Source: Tritrichomonas foetus (Eukaryota > Parabasalia > Tritrichomonadida > Tritrichomonadidae). From it: a DNA stretch of 49,053 nt. Positions 27,562-38,200 of the stretch are shown here, in pieces (position 1 is the first letter of the stretch; each line of letters opens with the position of its first letter). The position numbers and the translations under genes were made by a program. The stretch lies in contig MLAK01000907.1 in NCBI GenBank assembly GCA_001839685.1, forward strand, positions 1 through 49,053, given 5' to 3'. Under the pieces are notes generated by a model. The model was not told where the DNA came from. It did not search any database and saw nothing but the letters and a program-made list of their open reading frames with translations.

Positions 27562-28854
27562 TCATTTCTTAACATATTTCAAAGCAAACTCTAACAGATT
27601 TTCAGGAGTTAGGATGGTTCGAAAAACGTGTGGTTGTCTGTCTTTTGGCTGCCAAATTACAAACATTGGAAATCCGTCAGTAGTTGGGACATATGGTGGT
27701 GTCCAACCAAATTTAGGGTTAAATTGAATAAACTTGATATTTAAAAGTCGTAACTTGTTCATCACATATGTTAAGCATTCATTTGCATATTCGTTAGACA
27801 AACTTTTAGAATTTGTAAAGAAAACAAGAACAGTGTTTTCATCGTCTGGAATGAGCTTTTGGAAATTTGCGCCATTCTTTTGTTCATCAGGTGTCATCAG
27901 TGAATAAGGAGTAAATCGCGTGAAATAGTTGATGTAGAAGCGGCCATTTAAACTGTTTAGGAGAAATTTTTCAATCAATTCGGGATTTTTGATGTCTGTA
28001 TCAGGATATAACCAACAAAAATCAATATTGTCTTTTTTTGTCGTAACAATGTATGTTAAATCATTTTGTGATATTTGGCATAACTGCTTTAAGCTCAAAT
28101 TTTGTGCTTTTTCCCATTCAATGATAGAATAATTTATATTTTTGTAATATTTCGAAGAAAGTGATAAAAAAAGGTCATCAATTTCACGATTTCTTATTGT
28201 ATTTGTTATCGCGTACATTTTAAATCTCTGATCAGTATGAAAATGAATCCTATCTTTCATTTTTGGTGGTTTCGGAACAACGCAGCTTTTAAAGAATTGA
28301 GACATGGATCGAGTGAAGTCATATCTTCTGAAATGTTCAGTCATTTGATTGTAGAAAAACAGAGAAAATTCACCTTTCACAAAAACAAATTTCACCTTTG
28401 AATATTTATAAATAAATGCATTATCTTCAAATTCATAGTAAATATGATCGTTGTATAGAACGAAGACATATTTGTGGATACGCAGATAATTTGATAATTC
28501 CGTTTCATTCAAAGTTTCAACAAATGAACAATATGTCGATTGAACGTATGTCTCTAATTGGTCAAAAAAATAATCTGAAAAAGGTTCGAAAAACTCGAGA
28601 AATCGATTTTGCCGATAAACTGCCATATGAGGTTTGATTGGGTCCCTCAAATATTTCAGAGTATTGTCCCAGTTTGAGTACGAAATATATTGGAATTTGA
28701 CACAAGGATTTTTTCGTTCGATATTTTGATAAAGCGTTTTATTATAGAAATGTATATTGACTGTATCGGGAAGAATTATTAGAATTTCTACGTGCGAATT
28801 CGTGATAATAACATTTCGATTGCGAGCTAAAAATAGGAAAAGGAATGCATACAT
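27562..28854 (-). CDS. PDI-like thioredoxin-fold secretory protein lacking active-site cysteines
   Basis: 430 aa. It starts with a short hydrophobic segment (MYAFLFLFLA) followed by basic residues, a possible signal peptide. The C-terminal ~100 residues follow a thioredoxin domain as in protein disulfide isomerases: strand NTVLVFFTNS, helix around LTYVMNKLRLLNIKFIQFNP, then the cis-Pro region DGFPMFVIWQPKDRQP, and the final helix ENLLEFALKYVKK. The CxxC site expected after VLVFF reads TNSKS, so it cannot be a redox enzyme at that site. Residues 30-290 may contain more divergent thioredoxin-like domains. It may act as an ER chaperone or glycoprotein-folding factor; that is inference. It is divergent with the PP1 gene. 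Confidence 0.55.
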   Translation of the reverse strand: MYAFLFLFLARNRNVIITNSHVEILIILPDTVNIHFYNKTLYQNIERKNPCVKFQYISYSNWDNTLKYLRDPIKPHMAVYRQNRFLEFFEPFSDYFFDQLETYVQSTYCSFVETLNETELSNYLRIHKYVFVLYNDHIYYEFEDNAFIYKYSKVKFVFVKGEFSLFFYNQMTEHFRRYDFTRSMSQFFKSCVVPKPPKMKDRIHFHTDQRFKMYAITNTIRNREIDDLFLSLSSKYYKNINYSIIEWEKAQNLSLKQLCQISQNDLTYIVTTKKDNIDFCWLYPDTDIKNPELIEKFLLNSLNGRFYINYFTRFTPYSLMTPDEQKNGANFQKLIPDDENTVLVFFTNSKSLSNEYANECLTYVMNKLRLLNIKFIQFNPKFGWTPPYVPTTDGFPMFVIWQPKDRQPHVFRTILTPENLLEFALKYVKK

Positions 28855-28860
28855 AAATGA
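28855..28860 (-). promoter_or_regulatory. Initiator (Inr) candidate of PDI-like gene
   Basis: On the minus strand TCATTT directly precedes the ATG at 28854. Start of transcription at the A would leave a 4-nt leader, short but within the range seen in trichomonads. Confidence 0.4.
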
Positions 28861-29723
28861 AACTTTTTCAATGATCTATCTCATATTTTATGATAGGCGC
28901 AATATTCAATCACTTTTCCAAAGGGTATTGAAAATATTCCCATTTTATTTTTTCAAAAATAATGCTCATTTCCACACTATTTATTTGAACAACATCAGTA
29001 TTTCACTCAATAACAATTAGAAAGCACTTTCTTTAAAGATCATTTAGGAATTTCTATTTTTCTTAGGTGCACTAAATTCTAGATGCATATTGGTCTGCTG
29101 ACGAATGCGCTCAATTACATCATTTCCAAACTTTTTGATTCAACATAAATATAATTCAATTCAATTGTAAAATAATTCTTCTGAATTAATTGAGTGAAAA
29201 ATGCTCAAGATCTTCATGTACGCTCAATAAATTCGAATAAAAACATTTGATATACATAATCATGCAAATTGCATATCATTTCCTGATTTTTATTATAGAG
29301 TGCGTAATTATCAATTTCTTTTCGATTTTCCAACTGATATTGACTTGTAAATAGTCAAAATAAACATATTTAAGCATTTACTACTCGTTGGGACGACTTA
29401 TCTTATGCTTTATAGTAAAATGGATCATTAATCGTTAACAATCAGACTTTGTTTATTTTTATTCATAAACGGACTTCATCACTGCATGAGAACGATTTAA
29501 AAAGATTGAATAAAATTATAAACGAGATAAAATATAATCTACCCTTTTAGATAGCTGATTGAATTGGGAATCTCCCAGACTTCTTATCGTTTTTAGAATT
29601 TTGAAAAGAAATATGTTTTCTTTGGATTTTTGTGGGTAGCCCATGAAAAAATATTCGTTTTGTGAAGATAAAGTTTCTAAACATTTTCAAAAAATATTAT
29701 AAACGTACTCTATTATTGTCTGG
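28855..29723. other. Divergent upstream region
   Basis: This AT-rich stretch of about 870 bp lies between the PDI-like (-) and PP1 (+) genes. Apart from the PDI-like initiator I recognise no gene, repeat or RNA. Confidence 0.5.
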
Positions 29724-30698
29724 ATGTCTTTAGACACAATCATTAACAATATTTTAGCTGTTCGCAAGAAAGTTCCTGGAACTCCAGCTAATATCACTGA
29801 AGCAGATATTATGTTTTTATGCAGCAAAATTCGCAAGATCTTCCTTGATCAACCAGTATTACTCGAACTCCAACCACCATTAACAATTTGTGGCGACACG
29901 CACGGACAATTCCACGATTTAGTCCGGATATTCGAAGAATGCCGCTATCCGCCACACACGAACTATTTATTCCTTGGTGACTATGTTGACCGAGGTTGTC
30001 AAAGTATCGAAACAGTCTGCTTACTCTTCGCATTCAAAATATTATACCCAGAAAACTTTTTCCTTTTGAGAGGAAATCACGAATGTTCATATATTAATCG
30101 TCAGTTTGGTTTTTACGATGAATGCATTCAACGATTTAATAAGAAAGTTTGGCGAACTTTTTGTGATGTTTTCAACTGTCTTCCGGTTGCTGCGATTGTC
30201 GACGATAAAATTTTTTGTGTTCATGGCGGAATTTCTCCAACACTCCTCGATTTAGACGAAATCCGAAAAATTGAAAGACCACAGGAAATCCCAGAAGATG
30301 GACTTTTGTGCGATCTTTTGTGGAGCGACCCAGATCCAGAAATTGAGCAATGGGACGATAATGATCGTGGCACAAGTTACATTTTCGGGCAGGCACCACT
30401 AAGGCGCTTCCTTGAAAGGTTTAATTTTGACCTTCTCTGTCGCGCACATCAAGCTGTCATGAACGGATATGATTTTCCATTTCCAGACGATCAAGGTGTC
30501 GTCACTGTCTTTTCGGCACCAAACTATTGCTATGAATTTAAGAATAATGGCGCGATGCTCCAAGTTGATGAAAATTTATACTGCACGTTCAAAGTGCTGG
30601 AACCGATGATCTATGAAGATGAGTTCTTAGTTGAATCTCGTCCTGGTACACCACCACGTGGAACATCTGAAAATACGTTTACAGACATCCAACTTTAA
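29724..30698 (+). CDS. PP1-type Ser/Thr protein phosphatase catalytic subunit
   Basis: 324 aa, the usual PP1 length. All metal and phosphate ligands of the PPP family are present: GDTHGQ (57-62), GDYVDRG (85-91), GNHE (117-120), and later HGGISP, RAHQ and SAPNYC. LLCDLLWSDPD and INRQFGFYDEC are PP1-like rather than PP2A- or calcineurin-like. Two departures are visible: GDxHG has Thr where Ile is usual, and the loop after SAPNYC reads YEF rather than GEF, next to the beta12-beta13 toxin/inhibitor loop. A short insert (FPFPDD) precedes the last strands. The enzyme dephosphorylates Ser/Thr with specificity set by regulatory subunits. The C-terminus (RPGTPPRGTSENTF) keeps a TPPR motif, the CDK site that regulates PP1 elsewhere. 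Confidence 0.95.
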   Translation: MSLDTIINNILAVRKKVPGTPANITEADIMFLCSKIRKIFLDQPVLLELQPPLTICGDTHGQFHDLVRIFEECRYPPHTNYLFLGDYVDRGCQSIETVCLLFAFKILYPENFFLLRGNHECSYINRQFGFYDECIQRFNKKVWRTFCDVFNCLPVAAIVDDKIFCVHGGISPTLLDLDEIRKIERPQEIPEDGLLCDLLWSDPDPEIEQWDDNDRGTSYIFGQAPLRRFLERFNFDLLCRAHQAVMNGYDFPFPDDQGVVTVFSAPNYCYEFKNNGAMLQVDENLYCTFKVLEPMIYEDEFLVESRPGTPPRGTSENTFTDIQL

Positions 30699-31347
30699 TT
30701 TAAATTATTAAAGTTTTATTAAAGAACATTATAAAAGCCTATTCATAAAATTCCTTTTTCAAACATACTCTATTATTCTAGATGTATTAAAATGATTTGG
30801 ATTTTTGGATTTTCGAATGCTATTTCTGTGAAATGTGTTTTGTTTAGTTATTTGGTCGCAGCCATTGATTATACACAATTTTTTTGAGAAAAAATCACGA
30901 TTTCACAAAAATATCCTCCTCTCCCAAAGATAAATTCAGAACTCTTAGCACAGATTATCATATGTTTAATACTAATAGAAAAATGATATATTTTACTAAT
31001 AGATCAAAAAAAACTTTAGGATTCTTAGATATTTTTATTTTTTATTGAAAATATGATAAAAACTGGTTAATTTCTTGTCAAAAGTGGAAAATCTTGCGCA
31101 ATATATAATTTAATATCATTTAGTGATAAAAATTCCACATCAATGATCTAAAAACTTGTAGATATCAAAAATCAGAAAGCAAGTTGGCACTTTTTCATAT
31201 TCAATTTGGTTGATGTTGAACAATTATCTTCTCAAAATTGAATGTAAATGAGTTTCCGATCAATAATGGTGAATTAATTCACCAGGTAAATCACATTCAG
31301 TTTTATTTTGATTAAAATCCAAAATTAATACGGCATCAAAATCCGAT
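30699..31347. other. Intergenic, no gene seen
   Basis: About 650 bp of AT-rich DNA between the PP1 and ABC transporter genes, both on the plus strand. I see no RNA gene or repeat. Confidence 0.55.
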
Positions 31348-33909
31348 ATGGAACAGCTTCTACTGGAAAGTGGTGATTTCCAGGAAGGAAATACTTTTTT
31401 CACCAGAAGGAAGAGTTTAAAAAGATCGAATTGGAATATTTTTCTTGCTTTAGCAAAAAAGCAAATTAAAATTCGATTTAGAAGTTCAACGTCAATTGTT
31501 GAAGTATTTTTTTCATTCTTCATGTTTCTCATTTTAATCCCATTAAAAAGACTATCAACTACTCCTTTTGCAGGTACTCAAAATCCACAAGTATTTCCAC
31601 AAGTTGATATGCCACAAGATTTAGCTGCTTTTTTTACAATCCTAAATAATACTCGAATTGTCGCAGCTCCAAAATCACTTCCTGTCGTTTCAATGATGAA
31701 CTACATCTATTCTAATTATTTACGATTCACTTCAGTCAAGATTGAATTTACAAATAATGCTAAAGAAATCAAGAGCATGCTTACTGAGTTTGAAGCAAAC
31801 AGTCTTGGGATTCATTGGGTCAATTCTGAACAAAATGACTATTTAACACATCCAAAAATTGACACTTATACTCAATGTATCACTAATTGTCCTAATTATA
31901 CTGTTTTACGAATAATTCGATCATATATTGCCCTTGAATTAATGAAAACTGATCCACAGAATAAAACTTTAAGTTATTTAGGCTTAATGAATTCATCAAT
32001 GCAACAATTTGCCGAATGTGATCATTATATATATCATATGGAAAATCACGTAATAATGATTTTTATTTCAGTTGTTGTTCTGTTTTCAATTATGCCTGAT
32101 GTTGATATAATTTTAATAGAAAAAGATACTAAAACTGCAGCACTTTGTTTTTTAATGGGTTGCAGTGAATGGTTGTATTATCTGGTATCATTTTTAGTTT
32201 CATTTCTTTGTTCTTTTCCACAGCTTCTATTAATGTCTTTACTCTATTGCTATATTGATATAATGACTAATGTACAGTTTTCTGTATACTTTGGTTTATG
32301 TATCTGTTATTGTACGTCATATCTTACTTTTACTCTTTTCTTTTTAACACTTTTTAAGTCTGCTTCTTCAGGCAGAATCTTAACGGTAATTATGGCAACA
32401 TTGATGATTGCATTTAGTTTCTTTCATGAAGCATATTTGTTGACTATCAAAGATCCCGATTATCCATTAAAGCATATTCTATCAATTATTCCGCAATCTG
32501 CCTATCTTTTAGTGATTGGATCACTTTGTCGTAATTTTGTTGGTGATTATATTCCAATTAAATGGAATAGCTTGTCAACGCCACTACCATACAAAGTATC
32601 TACAGCATTTTTTTGGTTAATTTTTGATACTTTCTTTTATCTAGTTTTATTCATTATTTCTAATTCAATTTTACCACGAAAATATGGAAAACCTCGATTT
32701 AACCTTCGTAAAATATTCTCGAAAAGATTTCATTTTTCAAGAAAGCCTGAATTCACTGATTTGGAATTAAAGGATCTCGAAGGTAAAAACCTTGCTACTA
32801 TTCCCCATGAAAAAAATCTTTATCATCAAGATAGTTATTTTGACAAGATTCAAAATGAAGATAAATTTATAAATAATTTTGAAAATAATAGCACTCAAAA
32901 TAATGAAATGGATAATGTAATGAAAGATAATGACAGGAATGACTTAAATGAAAATAATTTTATTATTCGAGTTAATGAACTTACAAAATATTTTGATTCA
33001 ATTCAAGCTTTGAAAAATCTCCATTTTTCCATAAATCATAAAGACTTGGTTGTTGTTACTGGTCCTAATGGTGCTGGTAAAAGCACATTAATAAATACAT
33101 TATCTGGAATCATTGAAAATACAACAGGAACTATTCAATTTCATTTAAGAAATTCTCAAACTACTTCAGCAAAGCCTTCCACAGACTTTTCTATTCTACA
33201 GCCATATATTGGTGTAGTTTTCCAAGAAAATGTGTTCATTAACCAATTATCAACTAAAGAAAATTTAATGTTGTTTGGTACTTTTCGTGGTTTAACAAAA
33301 AATGATATTGATGAATTCATCAATTTCTTTGCAGACTCACTTCAAATGAAAGCATCTCTTGATGTTCTTGCAAAGAAGTTAAGTGGTGGACAAAAACGGA
33401 AACTATGTATAATGATTGCATTGATTAGCAATCCACCAATTGTGTTAATGGATGAACCTACTTCTGGTGTTGATATTCAAGCAAGACAGCATATCTGGAA
33501 AACAATTTCATCTTTACCCGAAACAACATCAATTATCACAAGTCATGCTTTAGAAGAAGCTGAAACAGTAGCAACGAAAATCATGATTGTTGATGAAGGA
33601 ACTATTCCATTTACTGGGACAGCAACTGAACTTCGAAGCCGGTTCAAATGTGGATATATAATGCGATTCCAATCCGGATCAAAATCAGCACAGACTGCAT
33701 TAAGTATTGCACAAAAATATATGGCGAAAGCTCATATTAATCAGGAACATCGAGATTCAATTTTGATGCCTGTTTGCCAAGAAGTTTCCATGTTTTTAAC
33801 CGAACTTGATACAGTTAATCATGAATTAAACATTGGTGAATATTCACTAAATGTTGAACATTTAGAAGATGTAATTTTCCAGAAGGAATCACAACTATTT
33901 GTGGAGTAG
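31348..33909 (+). CDS. ABC transporter, ABCA-type half-transporter
   Basis: 853 aa with one membrane domain followed by one ATPase domain. A first hydrophobic segment (about 48-68) precedes a large lumenal or extracellular loop with N-glycosylation sequons (about 70-230). Then come five or six membrane segments (about 230-440) and a charged, Asn/Asp-rich linker (450-540). ATPase motifs: Walker A GPNGAGKST (572-580), Q-loop VVFQENVFINQL, signature LSGGQ (678-682), Walker B IVLMDEPTSG (Asp702, Glu703) and switch His733. The order and the LKxLHF-type NBD start fit the ABCA family, which moves lipids; trichomonad members are often half-size and must dimerise. A C-terminal extension (about 770-853) follows the ATPase. 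All ATPase residues are intact. Confidence 0.9.
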   Translation: MEQLLLESGDFQEGNTFFTRRKSLKRSNWNIFLALAKKQIKIRFRSSTSIVEVFFSFFMFLILIPLKRLSTTPFAGTQNPQVFPQVDMPQDLAAFFTILNNTRIVAAPKSLPVVSMMNYIYSNYLRFTSVKIEFTNNAKEIKSMLTEFEANSLGIHWVNSEQNDYLTHPKIDTYTQCITNCPNYTVLRIIRSYIALELMKTDPQNKTLSYLGLMNSSMQQFAECDHYIYHMENHVIMIFISVVVLFSIMPDVDIILIEKDTKTAALCFLMGCSEWLYYLVSFLVSFLCSFPQLLLMSLLYCYIDIMTNVQFSVYFGLCICYCTSYLTFTLFFLTLFKSASSGRILTVIMATLMIAFSFFHEAYLLTIKDPDYPLKHILSIIPQSAYLLVIGSLCRNFVGDYIPIKWNSLSTPLPYKVSTAFFWLIFDTFFYLVLFIISNSILPRKYGKPRFNLRKIFSKRFHFSRKPEFTDLELKDLEGKNLATIPHEKNLYHQDSYFDKIQNEDKFINNFENNSTQNNEMDNVMKDNDRNDLNENNFIIRVNELTKYFDSIQALKNLHFSINHKDLVVVTGPNGAGKSTLINTLSGIIENTTGTIQFHLRNSQTTSAKPSTDFSILQPYIGVVFQENVFINQLSTKENLMLFGTFRGLTKNDIDEFINFFADSLQMKASLDVLAKKLSGGQKRKLCIMIALISNPPIVLMDEPTSGVDIQARQHIWKTISSLPETTSIITSHALEEAETVATKIMIVDEGTIPFTGTATELRSRFKCGYIMRFQSGSKSAQTALSIAQKYMAKAHINQEHRDSILMPVCQEVSMFLTELDTVNHELNIGEYSLNVEHLEDVIFQKESQLFVE

Positions 33910-34229
33910 TTATTCTGGCAAATTTTACATTTTTTTTATTCTTTGATATAAAATGTATTTTAGGTTTTAATAAAATATGATATTGAATAATCATTTAACT
34001 TTTAGATTCGTGCTTTTATCAAAGGATAATTCTCATTCATAACCAATCTTCTAATTGGTGCATCTGGTAAATCAATGAAACCACAAATTTACTAAAATGG
34101 TACCAATTTATTAAGATTTTAGATTTCTTCACTTTGGATAATTCTTCAAAAAAATAAAAAATAGTTAAAATGCTTAATCCTAATTATTATTATTATAGGT
34201 TATTTTATTGAAATAATATATTCATATAA
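33910..34229. other. Intergenic between convergent genes
   Basis: A 320-bp AT-rich spacer between the ABC transporter and BUD31 genes. Nothing was recognised. Confidence 0.6.
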
Positions 34230-34748
34230 TTATTTATCATCATCCGGATATGGCATCTGTGTTCTCGGTACTGGTGTTCCGTCGGTATATGTAGATGCAC
34301 AGCCATGGCAGAAGCAGTGTGCGCATTTTTTATCCACTTTCGCATCCTTTTCAAGTGGAAGATGGCAAACGCATCCGACGCAATCGAGGCAGCAAAGATT
34401 TTCAAAGCCCGGCTCGTTCCATTTTTGGAGTAAACGCTTATCTACAAGATTTTGCTCGATAATCCAATTGTAAAGTTCTTTAGAAATCGACTTTTTGATA
34501 AATCTTCGATAATATAATGCTCGAGTTCTTCTGTAATTCGCTTTTTGAATACGAACATATTGTTCACGTGGAATAAAATCATCGGGAATTCTGGAATCTT
34601 CGACGATATACTCGTTGTCTAGCTTTAAGAATACGGCCATGACATCTTCCCAGCCGGATGGTGGCGGTTGGCTGTCTTGGAACTGTCTGATTCTCGTGCG
34701 TGGATTAATTATCACTTGTCTGTATGATTTTTCGTATTCGTCTCCCAT
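34230..34748 (-). CDS. BUD31: BUD31/G10 pre-mRNA splicing factor
   Basis: 172 aa; family members are about 145-160 aa. The family pattern is clear: PPPSGWEDV near residue 30, RRFIKKSISKELYNWIIEQN in the middle, KWNEPGFENLCCLDCVGC, then CVCHLP and CAHCFCHGCAS. The eight or more Cys near residues 117-152 are the zinc ligands of BUD31. The protein is part of the Bact/catalytic spliceosome and contacts the region around the U2/U6 active site. The N-terminus is about 20 residues longer than in yeast or human, and the tail after the zinc region (STYTDGTPVPRTQMPYPDDD) is extra. Its presence implies a working spliceosome although no intron is visible in this window. The start ATG is the first in frame. 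Confidence 0.9.
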   Translation of the reverse strand: MGDEYEKSYRQVIINPRTRIRQFQDSQPPPSGWEDVMAVFLKLDNEYIVEDSRIPDDFIPREQYVRIQKANYRRTRALYYRRFIKKSISKELYNWIIEQNLVDKRLLQKWNEPGFENLCCLDCVGCVCHLPLEKDAKVDKKCAHCFCHGCASTYTDGTPVPRTQMPYPDDDK

Positions 34749-35294
34749 GGATTTGTCGTATTATTTAAAAAGAAAATTTGAGTGATGAACATGCACGTTT
34801 ATTATTAATAGAGTTGTCAAAATCATAAGCATTTAAAAAGTCGACAACATTTCAATGAAATATTGTAAAAAGTGAAAAGTGAAATGATTTAAAGTAATTC
34901 ATCAATTTGTCAAAATAGTAAATTAATAACAACAATCTAGTGAACGATATTTCAATTTACTTCAGAACTGTGATGAAACTATCAATTTCCAAAAAGAAAC
35001 GTGATAACCTAAAAAACCGACTTATTTCGAGAATATAGAATATTCTTTTGAAGTTATCATCACTGTATCACTTTTCTACAGGCGATGAAGGGAAATTGAA
35101 TAAATAATACAGATATTTGTAATATCCAATCAATTAAATAATGAAATATAAAATTGCCAAATAAACAATAAATTTAAGTAAATAAAATAAAAGTAGACTT
35201 TTCAGTCGACAAAACTAATCAATTAAGCATTGTTAATGTCTTTCAAAAAAACTAATATCTATTTCACTATATTGATCTTAAAAAAGATCAACTA
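34749..35294. other. Intergenic, no gene seen
   Basis: About 550 bp between the 3' end of the cyclase gene and the start of BUD31, both on the minus strand. A TGAGTGA at 34779-34785 (TCACTCA on the minus strand) may be the BUD31 initiator. Nothing else was recognised. Confidence 0.5.
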
Positions 35295-38200
35295 TTACTT
35301 GGTTGGTTGTTCATCGTTTGAAACAAGATAAGTCCTAACTGTACCATTCTTTACTTCAATATTTCCTCTTTCTTTAATCTTGAACTGTCCGCCATAAATC
35401 AATTCATATACACTTCTTGAAATGTGAACTTTCATTGGCACGCCATGATGTTCCATTTGTTGTGCCATGTTAATGGCAGGACCTAAAATTTCGAAAGTTG
35501 GTTTTCCAACACCCAAAACACCAGCAACAATTGGCCCACCAGTATTTACACCAACTCTTATGCGTAAAGTTTTACCAAGTGTGTCGTTTATTTTCAATAC
35601 AGAACTAATCACATCAAGTCCAAAGTTTACAGCATCACTTGCATGTGCTGATGGTTGATTTACTTCAGAAAAGATACCACCAGCAGCCATGTAACAATCA
35701 CCGATACATTTAATTTTAGTCATTGTTGAATATTTAGCTAATTGAAGATCAAACTCTTTAAACAAAGCATTTAATGTACTCATAACAACTGCGCCTGTGT
35801 TTGATCCACACCATGGAGTGAATTCAACAATATCTGTGAACATGATTGATGCTGATTGAACAGCAAAAGAAATGTCGGTTTCTCCTTTTTGTACACGAGG
35901 AACCAAAGAGGCAGGTAAAATTGCAGTTAATAAAGCATCACTTTTCTTCTTTTCTTCACTAATAAGTGTATTATATCGAACAATTGGTGTAATATCCGTA
36001 AATGTGACAACAATCATTGAATGTGTATTTCGAATACCAACAACTAAATTAATTGATTGATTATTTTGATCTTTATACACAATTTTATGTTCAATTGGTT
36101 TTGTGATAGCTGATAAAACATTGAATTCTTTGGGTGATTCACTTCCAAGTATTTCTTTAACATTTTTACCAACAAAATCGTCACGGCCAAACAATCTCTG
36201 AAGTGATAAGTTTGAGTGTGTAATATTTCCTTGTAAATCGCAAATGGCAACAGCTTTCGGAAGTTCATATAAAACACTGTCAAAGAATTTTTCATTTCTT
36301 AAAGTGTTTTCATGTGCCATTGTTGAGAAATCGCCTGACAAAACTCTCTGGACCTTTTGGCATTGATGTACAGCTTGAATAGGGCAATGCATGAGCATTC
36401 GCATCGCAAAAATCATGTATTTCTTAGATAATTGGTTTATCATTAATACTATGATTTCTAAAATGAATGCCAAAATAAACATTATATAAGACACAGCAAG
36501 TATTGGATTAATTGATTCTTCAAATGAATCAGTTAAAGCTTTAACAACTTCATCAAAAATCGGGAAAAAGAAGTTTTCATATAATAACATTAATGAACAA
36601 TCATAAATTTCGGGAATCATTGGATTTGATTTATCAATGGTCGAATTGATTTGTTTTACAGGTAATGTTAATGAAAGTACCATGTAATGATGAATATAAA
36701 ACATTACATCAGGACGAATACATTTATATCCATCATAAACAGTTTCAGGTGGTTTGCTTGAAATATCATCACATGCCATTTTTTGTGTTGCTTCAGCTAA
36801 ACCTTCAGCAAAGGCTTGGAATGGCTTAATTCCTTCACTTGTGTCACCATACAGTAATCTAGCATAGTAATCTTGTGAACGTTGAAGACGTTGATCAAAG
36901 CGCGTTAATAATGTTGGTATTGTAAAATCTGTTGATAAATTATAAAACTCGCCAAGCATTAAATCAGTAGCTAAAACTGTTGCTGCATCATAGGTATAAG
37001 CACCAAGTAAGTAATCAACATGTGGTGCCTCACTAACTAAATAATTTCCTTTACTGATCATTGATAAGCAAACATAGATTGTAAATATTAAAAATAAGCC
37101 ACAGTGAATGCACGTTAAAATAATGATCATTAATTCGGATTTTACACCACCCGATGAATCGCCAGTCATTAAAATTTTCAGTACGTTGTCTTCTTGTTTA
37201 TTCATATCAATTTCATCACCAGTCGTTGTGCCTTTAGTACTATGTTCTTTATCTTTTTGAATCACTCTTAAATACTCAACAACATTAGAAACAACATTTT
37301 TCGGTAAAGCTGTTAAACATTTATAAACATTTGTTTTATCTTTTCTTATTGCTCTAAGTCCTAACCAAGTCAAAAGAAATTGAGCAAGTAAATAAACAGC
37401 GGAAAAAGCAATAAGGAAAATAATAAATAAGTTTTTGTTTTGCTTATTACGTTCTTGCATATAAGTAGTAATAAGATCAAGGGAATCAATAATGAAATTA
37501 CCAAAAGTTTCTGCATTTTGAACAGAGTTTAGAATTTTGGATGTGTTTAAAACTGTGGCATCAAGTGGATTAGCTGGATTAGGATTTTCTTTAGTGATTG
37601 GCTCCAATTCAAGAAGTAAGTAAAGTTGATTAATGACATCCATCATTCCAACTTGAAGGGATGTTTTTAATGTTTCTCTATCACCACGTGATCTGAAAAA
37701 GATGTATTGCATATTTTTACCAAAAATAGTTTCACGTGCAGCATCCATTGTTTTTTCGCCAATCATAAAAGATGAAAATTGTGATAATGTTTGCAACATA
37801 TTCGTTCCTATTTTCAGCAAATAATGAAGCTGAACACTTGGATCATAAGAAGAGCCTAAAGAAATTGGTACATCTCTATCTCGCTCTACATGATCAAGTA
37901 ATTTTTCCGGAATAGTTTCAAGAACATAATGATGTCCAACAATTGCAACTTGAAAACCAATGCATCTTAAATAAGAAAGTGTGTATATGAATTCTAATGG
38001 AGAAATAAGGTCATTTACAACTGTTGGTAAATAAAAGCTGAAGAAAAGAACAGGAACAAAGAATAAAACCAAAATCGTAATAAATCTTAAAATATTCATA
38101 ATCTTAATTGATGGAATTTGTAATTTGTTAATTGTTTCACTTAATGTGTTTCCTTGTTCAATTTGTGATTGATTTGCCCCTTCTTCTTCTAAGTCCATCC

